DNA of 44,707 nt, from NCBI RefSeq assembly GCF_000421645.1, contig NZ_ATXK01000015.1, positions 1 through 44,707 on the forward strand, in the 5' to 3' direction. The stretch's first letter is position 1. Each line of letters starts with the position of its first letter. The notes below the pieces were generated by a model that was given only the letters and a program-made list of their open reading frames with translations, was not told where the DNA came from and searched no databases. Below, in pieces: positions 1 to 7,826 of the stretch. The DNA is from Aurantimonas coralicida DSM 14790. Its GTDB lineage: Bacteria > Pseudomonadota > Alphaproteobacteria > Rhizobiales > Rhizobiaceae. Position numbers and translations under genes: made by a program.

Positions 1-419
1 TAGAGAGTATCTTGGCCGTTTCGATGAAGGTAAAGCGCCCGGGCACCCAAAGGGTTGCCGGGGCCGCCCTTTAGCCCTCCCGCGTATTTTGCATATTTCC
101 CTGGTTCGCGCTTGATCATGTTTGGTGTCGGCGTCCAACGGGGCCATTCAGCCTTCCGGCCAACTACTGCCTGGCCGGAAAAGCTCAGTCCAGCTCGGCC
201 TACGCCGATGCCGTAGCGCCGCGCGAAACCGTCTTCTTCCACCAGGTAAAGGAACCTCGCCTTCGGATCGACGACAATGGTTCCGGGTGTGAAACCAGAG
301 AAGGCGACACGCTGCGGCAGAAACTTCGTATCAAGCTCGAACGCTTGATGCGCGGCCGTTGGACCGGACAGGGCAGAGAATAGCAGGACACCAATCATGA
401 ACTGACGTCGGTTGGTCAT
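1..419 (-). CDS. L,D-transpeptidase (YkuD family), 3' end beyond window
   Basis: The frame opens at the ATG at 419 and stays open to the left edge, so about 139 residues are visible. The C-terminal part with the expected catalytic His and Cys lies outside the window. The N-terminus (MTNRRQF plus a hydrophobic stretch) looks like a signal peptide. The visible part matches the complete paralogue at 3486-4250 block by block: YGIGVGR, then SGQA/SGRA, then MIKREP, then NPLGARALY. The family forms 3-3 peptidoglycan cross-links or attaches proteins to the wall in the periplasm. Family assignment is firm; activity cannot be judged without the C-terminus. Confidence 0.85.
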   Translation of the reverse strand, partial: MTNRRQFMIGVLLFSALSGPTAAHQAFELDTKFLPQRVAFSGFTPGTIVVDPKARFLYLVEEDGFARRYGIGVGRAGLSFSGQAVVGRKAEWPRWTPTPNMIKREPGKYAKYAGGLKGGPGNPLGARALYLHRNGQDTL

Positions 420-460
420 CTCTTATCTCCGAAGTCTGACGCTGAAGGAGATGGTCGCAC

Positions 461-748
461 ATGGCCATTGATATTTGGTTGCTCGAGCGGGTTAGAGCAT
501 CGCTGCCGGATCGGGATTTGCCAAATACCAAAGAGCGCAGGTCAGAATTCATGCGCCGACTCCCGCAGTTCGATGAGGACGATTTTCAAGGGCTGATCGA
601 CAAACTTGCCGCGGCAGAGGTCGACGATACCGTCGGCGGCGGCGGCGGCGGCGGCAATGCGGTTGGAGGGCCAAGTGTCCCAACGAACTGCCAAACATTC
701 TCGATCGGTTCAGCTCGGGCGATCCGGACATCAGGAATTGGCGGGTGA
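461..748 (+). CDS. hypothetical protein with poly-glycine tract
   Basis: Unrecognised 95-aa frame, divergent from the transpeptidase at 1-419. A GAAGGAG ribosome-binding site lies about 9 bases before the ATG at 461, and the first 50 residues (acidic and amphipathic, RRLPQFDEDDFQGLIDKLAA) read like real protein. Seven consecutive GGC codons (635-655) then give a Gly7 run, and the C-terminus looks random. It may be a gene whose 3' end was changed by slippage in the triplet repeat, or a chance frame. No function is proposed. Confidence 0.35.
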   Translation: MAIDIWLLERVRASLPDRDLPNTKERRSEFMRRLPQFDEDDFQGLIDKLAAAEVDDTVGGGGGGGNAVGGPSVPTNCQTFSIGSARAIRTSGIGG

Positions 749-754
749 TCGGAC

Positions 755-1753
755 CTATTGGCCCGCCTGGTAGGGATCAACGAGAGCTGCATCGGGTCGA
801 CTGATCTGGACGGCGGTACTCGATGTTTCCCTGGCGAGCTCCTCCGCGCCGAGACGTGCCAGCAAGCTGCGGAATTTGGGGTGCATCCCGCCATCGACAT
901 AAGCCATCGCCATCTCGGCGCGGCCTTCTACAAGAAGCTTCTGCACAACCCGCTCGTCGTCGTGTCGCTTTGCCGACACTCGGGGATCGACCCTGGTATT
1001 CATGGCAGGACAGGCAGCGGTCGGTTCGAGTGCCGCAGCGCCGTCAACGCGGCGGGCATCAAACACGTAGCGCCCTCCGCAGGCCGCGACCGTCGGCTCC
1101 CTGCGGGTGACTTCGAAGACGTCGTATCCGAGCTTAAGGTTGCGCCAGAACTCGATGTTCGGGTCGCCCTGATGCTTCGCCATCTGCTCAGCCGTCATAC
1201 GGAATGGGAAAGACTGGACCTGAAAATCGCTTTGTCCGATCCGGAAGGCACTTTGCGCCTCGGCGTACACCTCGGCCACGCCATTGTCTGTCATGGCAAA
1301 GCAACCCGCGGAGGAACAGGCGCCGTGGACCATGAGGGAGTCTCCGGTGTAACCGAGCGCTCGTTCCAGTTGGTTCGGATAGCCGAGATTAAAGGAGCGG
1401 TGATATTTCGAGTTCGGGTTCATCAGGCTTGCCGTAACCTGATAAAACCCCTCGGGCGCCTGCCTGTCGCCGTCAGCCGTCTTCGGCCCTAGCCGCCCTG
1501 ACCAGCGGCACATTGGATGGGTCTTGTGAAGCGCGTAGCGGCCGTCTGCCCCCTGCCTCCAAACCTCCAGCTCGCTTTCCTCCTTGAATATGCGCATGAG
1601 AATCGAACCTTCCGGGCGGGTTCTCTCGGCCACTGCGAGAGTCGCCGGCGCCAGGTCCGTGTAGGCATCCTCCGTGATCGAGACACACCCGCCGATGGAC
1701 AACAGGGTGATCGCGGTAAACATTGCCCGCGCCACATACGGCAGGGAAGGCAT
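755..1753 (-). CDS. L,D-transpeptidase lipoprotein (YafK-like)
   Basis: 332 aa from the ATG at 1753. A longer start at 1879 would overlap the upstream gene and bury the export signal. The N-terminus has a short hydrophobic stretch ending in a lipobox (LSIGGC, Cys about residue 23). The catalytic motif HGACSSAGC (His about 143, Cys about 151) is the YkuD/YafK signature. The rest is typical of the larger YafK-like murein transpeptidases: a basic peptide-binding region before the motif and a long C-terminal tail. It would act in the periplasm, anchored in a membrane, on tetrapeptide stems. It lies 90 bp downstream of eipB on the same strand. Confidence 0.8.
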   Translation of the reverse strand: MPSLPYVARAMFTAITLLSIGGCVSITEDAYTDLAPATLAVAERTRPEGSILMRIFKEESELEVWRQGADGRYALHKTHPMCRWSGRLGPKTADGDRQAPEGFYQVTASLMNPNSKYHRSFNLGYPNQLERALGYTGDSLMVHGACSSAGCFAMTDNGVAEVYAEAQSAFRIGQSDFQVQSFPFRMTAEQMAKHQGDPNIEFWRNLKLGYDVFEVTRREPTVAACGGRYVFDARRVDGAAALEPTAACPAMNTRVDPRVSAKRHDDERVVQKLLVEGRAEMAMAYVDGGMHPKFRSLLARLGAEELARETSSTAVQISRPDAALVDPYQAGQ

Positions 1754-1844
1754 TAGATCGTAGGAGTTCAGGGTCGCGCCTCTCTCAACGGCTGGATTTG
1801 GAACCACGCGTCGGCGGCCGGGATCGTGCACCAGTTTCCGCATC

Positions 1845-2684
1845 TCAGGAGGCATCTTCGCAGTCAGGCGCCGACGCAAGCTCGAGCTTGGATAGTGAGC
1901 CCGAGAACGCGTAGTCGCCGTTGTCGATTATGATGTCGTCCGAGATGCCGTTCTCGTACAGGGTGTAGCTTGTCTGGAACAGTGGCAGGCCGTCCAGCTT
2001 GCTGTCACTATTGTAATAGGACTCCGCCACCCGCCATCTGCGCAGATCGAGCATCGCAGCGACAGGCGAGGAGGCAGCCTCAGGATTCGCCGGTCCGGGC
2101 GGCGTTGCCTCCGCTTCGACGGGGGTGATGATCGCCGTCGTCGTCAGGAGTTTCCCTGCCTCGTTGTCGCCGTCATAGAGACGGGCCTCGACGAGGCTTT
2201 CCCCAGCAATCGCCATGTCGATGAGATCCATCGTGTGCGCTGTGGGAAAGACCGACAATGGCAGGTCGAACGTTTCGGCACTTGGCTCGGCAATTTCAAC
2301 ACGCGTACGAGTATCCGTATTTGTCGCGCTGCCGCGGATGACCCATCCCTCGACGTTGTCGACGAAGGTCCGCGTGGTGAAGTGGTAGGCCCTTGCGGCG
2401 AAATTCTCGACCGAAACCGTCTGCTGGTCGGTGACGACGGTGGCATCCTCGCGCTCAAAGCGGGCGACGAAGCGGTAGTCCAGCTCGATCTGCTCACAGG
2501 CTTCGCGCTCGAGTTTAAGGGCGATGCGTCCGCTGCCACCGACGAGATCGGAGGACTTGCGGAGCATAGACATATCGTAGACAGCCAGATGGGGCACAAT
2601 GTCTGCTGCCTTGGCAGGGAACGCAAACAAGCTGGTCGCGATCATCGTCAAGATCAGGGCCGAACGAGATCGATCACGAGCCAT
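1845..2684 (-). CDS. eipB: EipB family cell-envelope integrity protein (DUF1849)
   Basis: 279 aa from the ATG at 2684, overlapping the upstream stop by 11 bp. A longer start at 2732 would add a charged stretch before the signal peptide. Residues 1-27 form a signal peptide ending around AKAADIVPHLAVYDM, where mature DUF1849 proteins begin. Two cysteines, about residue 63 (REACEQ) and about 275 (PDCEDAS), sit where the Brucella EipB disulfide lies, and the length is nearly that of Brucella EipB. EipB is a periplasmic beta-spiral protein that supports envelope integrity under stress. Its place beside L,D-transpeptidases and copper chaperones suggests a periplasmic stress module. Confidence 0.8.
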   Translation of the reverse strand: MARDRSRSALILTMIATSLFAFPAKAADIVPHLAVYDMSMLRKSSDLVGGSGRIALKLEREACEQIELDYRFVARFEREDATVVTDQQTVSVENFAARAYHFTTRTFVDNVEGWVIRGSATNTDTRTRVEIAEPSAETFDLPLSVFPTAHTMDLIDMAIAGESLVEARLYDGDNEAGKLLTTTAIITPVEAEATPPGPANPEAASSPVAAMLDLRRWRVAESYYNSDSKLDGLPLFQTSYTLYENGISDDIIIDNGDYAFSGSLSKLELASAPDCEDAS

Positions 2685-3180
2685 GATGATGGTCCTCCGG
2701 GGGTGATCCCGCGGCAAGCACATTCGCCACAATGGTCCGTTCGCTGCCGTCGAAGAAGGAAACTGTAACGGGCACCATTGCGCCAGGCGACAAGGCCGGC
2801 TCCTGCGGGGCAGCCAGGAGATGCAGGCCTGTCTCCTTCATGAGAAGTTCGGAGCGTGCGGGAACGGCAAGACCACCGGACAGGCCCGCTCGTGGCTTGT
2901 CCTCTGAATGCGGACCGCGGGAGACGGCGATGCGGGCAACGGCCGGGCTTGTCACCCCGCTGATCGTCACGCTGCTACCGGTGCCGTTCCAGACGACCAG
3001 ATAGAGGTCGATCGGCTCGGCAGGATCGGGAGACAGGACGAACTCGGCGTGCTCAACCGTCAAGAGTTCGCCTGGTCTGGAAGGGTGCACCGTCCTGGCA
3101 GACGCCGATCCGGGTACGAACGTCAGGATTAGCGCAAGGGTACTGACCGCCACGAAGCGTCGATCCATTTGGGCATTCAT
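2674..3180 (-). CDS. PCu(A)C-like periplasmic chaperone, metal site partly lost
   Basis: 168 aa with a signal peptide (residues 5-28). The body follows the PCu(A)C (DUF461) cupredoxin-like fold: an EPIDLYLVVWNG strand, a GLAVPARSELLMKETGLHLL block and a VPVTVSFFDGSERT strand. The canonical copper ligands H-x10-M-x21-H-x-M are mostly absent: the first His is replaced around SEDKPRAG and the late HxM is not visible. A terminal HHHGS could bind metal instead. The gene overlaps eipB, so the two are probably co-expressed. The fold is inferred from pattern only; it may have a structural rather than copper-delivery role. Confidence 0.6.
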   Translation of the reverse strand: MNAQMDRRFVAVSTLALILTFVPGSASARTVHPSRPGELLTVEHAEFVLSPDPAEPIDLYLVVWNGTGSSVTISGVTSPAVARIAVSRGPHSEDKPRAGLSGGLAVPARSELLMKETGLHLLAAPQEPALSPGAMVPVTVSFFDGSERTIVANVLAAGSPPEDHHHGS

Positions 3181-3485
3181 CCTTGACTAGGTTCGCGACT
3201 GATTTCAGCGACAGTTCCGGCGGATTTGAGGCGATCGCCTCGCCGACGACGGCGGTGGGTGTTTGGCGGACCACCGATATTCGATGATCACGACAGCCGT
3301 GGCTCAGCGACCGCGATGCTCGTCCGCTTACGCAATTGTATGGCAGGACTTATCGGCACATCGTTTGGATGGCCGGACCGTCCGAAGATCGGAGATCGGG
3401 TCCAAACTCCGGCCCGGTCCTAAACGGCGAACGCTCGAACTTGTGAGGGAGTCCGCCAGACTCGATGGCGCTCGGTCACCCGCTG
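3181..3485. other. intergenic stretch, no gene supported
   Basis: About 300 bp between the transpeptidase stop at 3486 and the PCu(A)C-like start at 3180, both on the minus strand. It probably carries the promoter of the PCu(A)C-like/eipB/transpeptidase group. Short frames on both strands lack ribosome-binding sites and recognisable protein features. No repeat or strong hairpin was seen. Confidence 0.4.
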
Positions 3486-4250
3486 TTAGGCAGACATAGC
3501 GGTCGCTGGATCCGGAATTACTCGGATAGGGGTTCCGTCCGGGACCCGTCCGTACAGGTCGATGACATCCTGATTCAGGAGGCGAATGCAACCAGAGGAA
3601 ACCGCTTTTCCGATCGACCAAGCCTGATTTGTACCATGCAAGCGGTAGAGCGTATCGCGCCCATCCTGAAAGATGTAGAGCGCCCTGGCCCCGAGTGGGT
3701 TGTCGAGGGACGGTGGCATTCCACCGTTCGCCGCACTGTATGGCGCGAGTTCGGGTTCACGCTTGATCATCTCGGCCGGAGGCGTCCATGTCGGCCATTT
3801 GCGCTTATAGGCGATCGTCGCCCGCCCTGACCAGGAGAAGCCGCCGCGACCGACGCCGATCCCGTAGCGCATCGCCGTTCCTTCTTCCATCACGAGGTAG
3901 AGGTACTTGGCGGGCGTATCGACAACGAGCGTTCCGACCCGCTCGGTGGTGGGGTAGTCGACGACTTGCCGCCAGAGCCGTCGATCGAGATTGCTAACGT
4001 CGACCGCCGGGATCGGAAAGCGCTCATTGGGCATCGCCCGGTACATCGCGGGGAGTACGGGCTTGGGCTCTGGAGGCTTGATCGGAACGACACGTGTCGG
4101 CTCCTGCGTGGAGACGCAGCCCGTGAGCGCAACGCTCGCCATTACCGCAATGAATGCGCGACGGTCCATGCCGGTCGCTCCATCCCGGCTTGCCGAATCG
4201 CACGATGGATGGGTGATTGCCGGGGGGCGGCGCGTCTTGGCGTCGATCAT
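3486..4250 (-). CDS. L,D-transpeptidase lipoprotein (YkuD/ErfK family)
   Basis: The catalytic signature is complete: HGTN (His about residue 205) followed by SSGCIRLLNQD (Cys about 221). A lipobox (VALTGC) follows a hydrophobic stretch that begins at MDRRAF. The ATG at 4250 has an AAGGAG site five bases upstream, giving 254 aa with a long N-terminal region before the signal. The ATG at 4169, with GGAG eight bases upstream, gives 227 aa with a conventional lipoprotein signal and is a good alternative. The enzyme would make 3-3 cross-links in the periplasm. It is the intact paralogue of the gene cut by the left edge. Confidence 0.85.
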   Translation of the reverse strand: MIDAKTRRPPAITHPSCDSASRDGATGMDRRAFIAVMASVALTGCVSTQEPTRVVPIKPPEPKPVLPAMYRAMPNERFPIPAVDVSNLDRRLWRQVVDYPTTERVGTLVVDTPAKYLYLVMEEGTAMRYGIGVGRGGFSWSGRATIAYKRKWPTWTPPAEMIKREPELAPYSAANGGMPPSLDNPLGARALYIFQDGRDTLYRLHGTNQAWSIGKAVSSGCIRLLNQDVIDLYGRVPDGTPIRVIPDPATAMSA

Positions 4251-4450
4251 GTCTTCTCCTTGAAATAGGCGTGGCCCGAGAGGCCGTCGAGTTCTCATCG
4301 GGTTCTTGGATCGGTTCGCTCATGCGCGCAAACGCGGTACGGCGAGCGCGTGAACCGGCCTTAAAAGCACGGATGCGAGAGCGGCGCGGGAGCGATGAAT
4401 TCGAGCTGCCGCGCTACAAAAGCTTTCGGCTCAGTGCTGTTGTCTAGTAA

Positions 4451-4786
4451 CTACGAGATGGGTGGACGCTCGATCCGGCCGGGGGAGCCTCCGGAGCCCA
4501 ACTCGATCGACCGCGGAAGGGGGAGCACGGCTCTGCGAGGGCTCTCCACAAACGGCCCCACGACCTGCATTGCAGGAAGTTTGCAGTGGAGGGCGTGGGC
4601 CGAACTCGCCTCCTGCGTCGTCGCTGGCGCCGGGCCGTCCATAGTGCCCGCTCCATAGAGCGGATCCAATGAAAGCCGCTCCGCCATGTGGCAGGGACTT
4701 TCGACCGCCTCGACCACGGCCGCGGCGTGACTCATCGACCCAAGTAGCAGGGCGGCAAGCAGCGCGAGGCGGAGGAAAATTCCCAT
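4451..4786 (-). CDS. small exported Cys/His protein
   Basis: 111 aa from the ATG at 4786 (MGIFLRLALLAALLLG...HAAA is a clear signal peptide). The longer frame upstream runs antisense to the antitoxin gene and is discarded. The mature part has SPCHM and HALHCKLP (possible metal ligands) and ends in RIERPPIS. Two other small exported proteins here (11341-11685 and 36109-36498) share the layout: signal peptide, a few Cys/His/Met residues and a terminal E-[RQ]-P-P motif. The layout resembles small DUF2946/CopL-like proteins of copper loci, but no family is claimed. A 9-bp palindrome lies just upstream. Confidence 0.6.
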   Translation of the reverse strand: MGIFLRLALLAALLLGSMSHAAAVVEAVESPCHMAERLSLDPLYGAGTMDGPAPATTQEASSAHALHCKLPAMQVVGPFVESPRRAVLPLPRSIELGSGGSPGRIERPPIS

Positions 4787-4809
4787 GGATGGGTCATAGC
4801 AGCGGCTTT

Positions 4810-4837
4810 GTTGCTCGCAACTTAAAGAGCGAGCAAC
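4810..4837 (-). promoter_or_regulatory. perfect 9-bp inverted repeat over a possible promoter
   Basis: GTTGCTCGC (4810-4818) and GCGAGCAAC (4829-4837) are perfect inverted copies separated by 10 AT-rich bases. On the minus strand TTGCGA, 16 bases, TATGAC resembles a -35/-10 pair that the palindrome overlaps, about 25-50 bases upstream of the small exported gene at 4786. It looks like an operator; the regulator is unknown. It could also serve the divergent antitoxin gene. Confidence 0.45.
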
Positions 4838-4945
4838 TTTGTTTGATGTGACACGCATGGCGACATGGTGGTGGCTTCCGCATTGACCAGCCCCCCCCCC
4901 TGGGGCGGGAAAGGGTACGAATGTTATGCTTTCAGGAGCTATGCC

Positions 4946-5200
4946 ATGAGGGAGTTCACGTTCTCCGACCTGAACCGCAGCTCGGGCGACATCCTCGACC
5001 GCGCGCTGAGCGAGCCGGTGGGCCTGAGGAAGCGCGGGAAGCGGAAGATCGTCATGGTCCCGTCGGAGGCCTGGGACAGACTCAGCCGGCTCGACGAGGG
5101 CCACCAGGCGCACTGGGTCGACCAAGCGCCGGAGGAGGACCTCGAGAACCTCATGGCTGGCTTCCAGGAACTCATCGACGCCGGGGAGCACGCCGAGTGA
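4946..5200 (+). CDS. Phd/YefM-type antitoxin
   Basis: 84 aa from the ATG at 4946, with CAGGAG five bases upstream; a longer frame from 4865 has no such site. MREFTFSDLNRSSGDILDRA is the N-terminal Phd/YefM pattern (a DNA-binding and dimerising domain that begins with a strand and the 'exerting the tag of residues' helix), followed by KRGKRKIVMVPSEAWDRL. The acidic C-terminal part would bind the toxin. It overlaps the toxin start by four bases (GTGA), the usual coupling of type II pairs. The toxin is broken, so this antitoxin is probably an orphan. A run of ten C (4891-4900) precedes the gene. Confidence 0.75.
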   Translation: MREFTFSDLNRSSGDILDRALSEPVGLRKRGKRKIVMVPSEAWDRLSRLDEGHQAHWVDQAPEEDLENLMAGFQELIDAGEHAE

Positions 5201-5498
5201 ACGTCGGCGGGGTCTACCGCTTCAACTACCTCTGGGACCATGAGGCGGAGCGCGGCGAGGAGAGCGGCCGCAAGATCCGCCGCATCGTCTTCATGATGTA
5301 GATCGGCGGGTGGCGGTACCTGTTCCCGATGTCCGGTGACCCGCCAGCGCCGCGCGAGAACGGCGTTGACGGGTGTTCGTGATCGTTCCCGATATGGAGC
5401 GCCGCCGGATTGGGCTCGGGCACGACACCGAGAAGCCAATCCAATGCGGAACGCTTTCATCCTCGGTGCGGCCTCTTTTCACCCCTGTGCCGCAATGA
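5197..5498 (+). pseudogene. decayed toxin gene (PemK/MazF-like), partner of the Phd antitoxin
   Basis: GTG at 5197 overlaps the antitoxin stop. The first 34 codons (VYRFNYLWDHEAERGEESGR) match the start of growth-inhibitor toxins found beside Phd antitoxins. A TAG at 5299 ends the frame. Downstream in the same frame LFPMSGDPPAP is recognisable, and after a shift IVPDMERRRIGLGHDTEKP follows, both in the order expected for the family. There is therefore at least one nonsense codon and one frameshift over 300 bp. The PemK/MazF-like label rests on remembered family patterns and is moderate; the decay itself is directly visible. Confidence 0.55.
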
Positions 5499-5628
5499 GC
5501 GCATTCGCGCGGGCTGGGGCATGTTTCGATTTCCAGATTTTTGCGAAAGGCCGGTTCGTTGGCTGCTTGTGGGTGGCGTCGGCAGCAGCTTTTTGCTCGA
5601 GTCAGCTTGAGCGCCGCTTCGGCATCTC

Positions 5629-6249
5629 TCAGCTAGCCAACAGGCGCTCAACTTTTTGCCGCTGGACCTCTGGCGACTCGTGGATGTCCAATGTGCCGTA
5701 AAAGCTTCCGTCGCGATCAAATAGGTAGACCCCGGCGGAATGATCGACCGTGTATTCGCCGTTCTCCAGCGGAACGAGTGCGCGGTAGGCCTTGAAAGCC
5801 GAGAATGCCTCGTCAACTTCTGCCTCTGTGCCGGTCAGACCAACAATCTGCGGATCAAACGACTTTAGGTATTCGTTGAGCCGCTCCGGCGTATCCCGCT
5901 CCGGATCGCCGCTGATCAAGAGTACCTGAAGATCGTCGCCTTGGGGACCAAGATCGTCCAGCAGCACCGAGAGTTCACCAAGGGTCGTCGGACAGATATC
6001 CGGACAATTCGTGAAGCCGAAGAACAGCGCTACCGGCTCACCCCGAAAGTCACGCCATTCACGGCGTCGCCCTTCGTGGTCGACAAGAGAAAACTCGCCG
6101 CCAATGTTGGCGATACCGGATGACGCTTCTCCGGGGAGGGGAGCCTGACCCGAAGCGCGCATGATGGTGACGCCAGCAGTCGCGCCCACGAACAGGCACA
6201 GGACGACGACGGCGCCCCACAACGTTCTGCGAAGGGTTTTCGGGCTCAC
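5629..6249 (-). CDS. SCO1/SenC copper chaperone
   Basis: 206 aa with one N-terminal membrane anchor (residues 10-31). The thioredoxin fold carries the copper ligands CPDIC (Cys82, Cys86) and a conserved His in VDHSAG (about His170). SCO proteins deliver Cu to the CuA site of cytochrome oxidase or act as periplasmic thiol reductases. The start overlaps the PCu(A)C stop by four bases, so both are made together. It is the last gene of the zntA operon. A second, divergent SCO-like gene lies at 15020-15658. Confidence 0.9.
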   Translation of the reverse strand: MSPKTLRRTLWGAVVVLCLFVGATAGVTIMRASGQAPLPGEASSGIANIGGEFSLVDHEGRRREWRDFRGEPVALFFGFTNCPDICPTTLGELSVLLDDLGPQGDDLQVLLISGDPERDTPERLNEYLKSFDPQIVGLTGTEAEVDEAFSAFKAYRALVPLENGEYTVDHSAGVYLFDRDGSFYGTLDIHESPEVQRQKVERLLAS

Positions 6250-6731
6250 TGTCGTTTCTCCAGATGGCTATCTGACGCTTCCGCAGGGCGTCCGCCGAAG
6301 CCTTCGACTGTGAACTCGACCGGCACGGAACCCGCCTTCTCGAACACGAGAGTTCCTGCGAAGGGCTCGGCTTCCAGAATCGGCTTCTTCATGCCCGTCA
6401 ACATCACGTGGGTGGCGCCTGGCTTTAGTGAGATGGTTTCGCCCGGAGCGATTGGGAGCCCACCCTCGAGCGGGCGCATCCGTGCGACTCCGTCGACAAT
6501 TTTGGAGGTGTGCAACCTGAATCCTGCCGAGACGTCCGCGGAACCGCCAATCAGCCGATCCGGCTCGCTGCCGTTGTTCGTGACTGTCAGATATCCCACG
6601 CCGGTCTTGGCTGTTGCAGGCGTTGCGCGCGACCAGGGATGACCGATGACCAGGTCCCCGGCCGTTACTTCGTGCGCGGCCGCAGCTCCGGTCAGGGTGA
6701 GGACGAGGACGATCGATGTCGGAAACCTCAT
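6246..6731 (-). CDS. PCu(A)C periplasmic copper chaperone
   Basis: 161 aa with signal peptide (residues 1-19). The copper-binding pattern is complete: His74, Met85 (HTS...RMRPLEGG), then His108 and Met110 (THVML), matching H-x10-M-x22-H-x-M. The family carries Cu(I) in the periplasm and works with SCO on cytochrome oxidase. It overlaps the neighbouring stops and starts by four bases on both sides (DUF411 upstream, SCO downstream). A degenerate homologue lies at 29580-29913. Confidence 0.92.
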   Translation of the reverse strand: MRFPTSIVLVLTLTGAAAAHEVTAGDLVIGHPWSRATPATAKTGVGYLTVTNNGSEPDRLIGGSADVSAGFRLHTSKIVDGVARMRPLEGGLPIAPGETISLKPGATHVMLTGMKKPILEAEPFAGTLVFEKAGSVPVEFTVEGFGGRPAEASDSHLEKRQ

Positions 6732-7201
6732 TGTACTGGAACATCCTTGGACTGCGGGTAGGTGTCGTAGACGGTTGCAGATCCGTCAGTCTGCACGAGA
6801 AGTACGTCGTACGGTTCGCCGCTTTCGCCCATGCCGGGAGACCCCACCGGCATTCCGGGCACGGCGAGGCCGATCGCATCCGGTCGCTCTTTAAGGAGGC
6901 GCGCCACAGAGGCGGCCGGAACATGCCCCTCGATGACATATCCTTCGACAAAACCGGTGTGGCAGGAAGTCTGATCCTGCTTCAGTCCGGCCTTCATTTT
7001 TCGAGCATACAGATCAGCCATCGCGAGGTTGTCGTTCGTCACTTCGAACCCGGCGCCCTCCATGTGTTTAATCCAGCCGATGCAGCAGCCGCAGCCAGAT
7101 GTGGAAAAGACCTCCACCGATTCGCCTGTCGCCGATGCGACGGACGACATCATGAGTAAGCCTGCCGCAGCCGTCGCGAGCGTGTTCCCAAAACTACGCA
7201 T
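6728..7201 (-). CDS. DUF411 metal-binding protein
   Basis: 157 aa from the ATG at 7201, which has AAGGAG seven bases upstream; the longer frame from 7303 overlaps the methyltransferase gene. A signal peptide is followed by STSGCGCC (Cys37, Cys39, Cys40), then SCHTGFVEGYVIEGHVPA and LAVPGMPVGSPGM, the DUF411 core. DUF411 proteins are periplasmic, often encoded beside copper systems and thought to bind copper through the Cys cluster and Met residues. It lies 25 bp after the methyltransferase-like gene and overlaps PCu(A)C. A second DUF411 is at 12817-13320. Confidence 0.88.
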   Translation of the reverse strand: MRSFGNTLATAAAGLLMMSSVASATGESVEVFSTSGCGCCIGWIKHMEGAGFEVTNDNLAMADLYARKMKAGLKQDQTSCHTGFVEGYVIEGHVPAASVARLLKERPDAIGLAVPGMPVGSPGMGESGEPYDVLLVQTDGSATVYDTYPQSKDVPVQ

Positions 7202-7226
7202 CTTGCTCTCCTTGATTTGACACGGA

Positions 7227-7826
7227 TTAGAACCATCGTCGCACCCGGGACCGGTAAGCGACGTATTGGTCTGTGAAGGCACTTTCGAGGAACCGCTCCT
7301 CATCCCGGACCTGAATCTCGCAGGCCAGCCAGAAGGCGGTGGCGCAAACGATCATCGCGATCGACGGAACCGCCAGTGCCAGGCCTAGGGCCATTGCGAG
7401 CATGCCGAGGAACACCGGGTTGCGTGAGACCCCAAATGAACCCTGCGTGACCAGTGCGTCCGGCGCGGCGGAGGGAACTCCCACACGCCAACGTCTTCCC
7501 ATGCTGGACTGTGCAAAAACCGTCAGGAACTGGCCTGCCAGCGCCAACGCCAATCCGACTGCGTGCAGCCATTCGAGCTTGCCGACCGGACGCAGGATCG
7601 GCCACCTTATCTCTGCGGCGTATCCGATCAGCGCGCCAAGGGCGCCGATGACACTCAGGCGGAACAATCCCTGTGCGACCTGCTGGCGTGAGTTTCCGGC
7701 GAAGCCGTAAGCCTTGCCGTCGATCATGGACGACGTTCGGCTGGTTGCAATCATCAGCCAGAAGCAGGTTGTCAGGAGAACGATGAGAGGCCCGAGGCGG
7801 AGGACTTGCTCGGTCACGTTGATCAT
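7227..7826 (-). CDS. isoprenylcysteine carboxyl methyltransferase-like membrane protein
   Basis: 199 aa with about five hydrophobic segments. The C-terminal third has the ICMT/PEMT-like pattern: GSFGVSRNPVFLGMLAMALG, a further membrane span, then RDEERFLESAFTDQYVAYRSRVRRW. Bacterial members are SAM-dependent membrane methyltransferases of mostly unknown substrate. The start overlaps the zntA stop by four bases, so it is translated with the metal ATPase. Its substrate in a metal operon is unknown; a lipid or thiol is possible but unsupported. Confidence 0.8.
   Translation of the reverse strand: MINVTEQVLRLGPLIVLLTTCFWLMIATSRTSSMIDGKAYGFAGNSRQQVAQGLFRLSVIGALGALIGYAAEIRWPILRPVGKLEWLHAVGLALALAGQFLTVFAQSSMGRRWRVGVPSAAPDALVTQGSFGVSRNPVFLGMLAMALGLALAVPSIAMIVCATAFWLACEIQVRDEERFLESAFTDQYVAYRSRVRRWF

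Noticed and set aside
634-655. (GGC)7 repeat as a regulatory repeat
   Set aside because: Simple triplet runs are common in GC-rich genomes and no function is visible beyond a Gly run in a doubtful frame.
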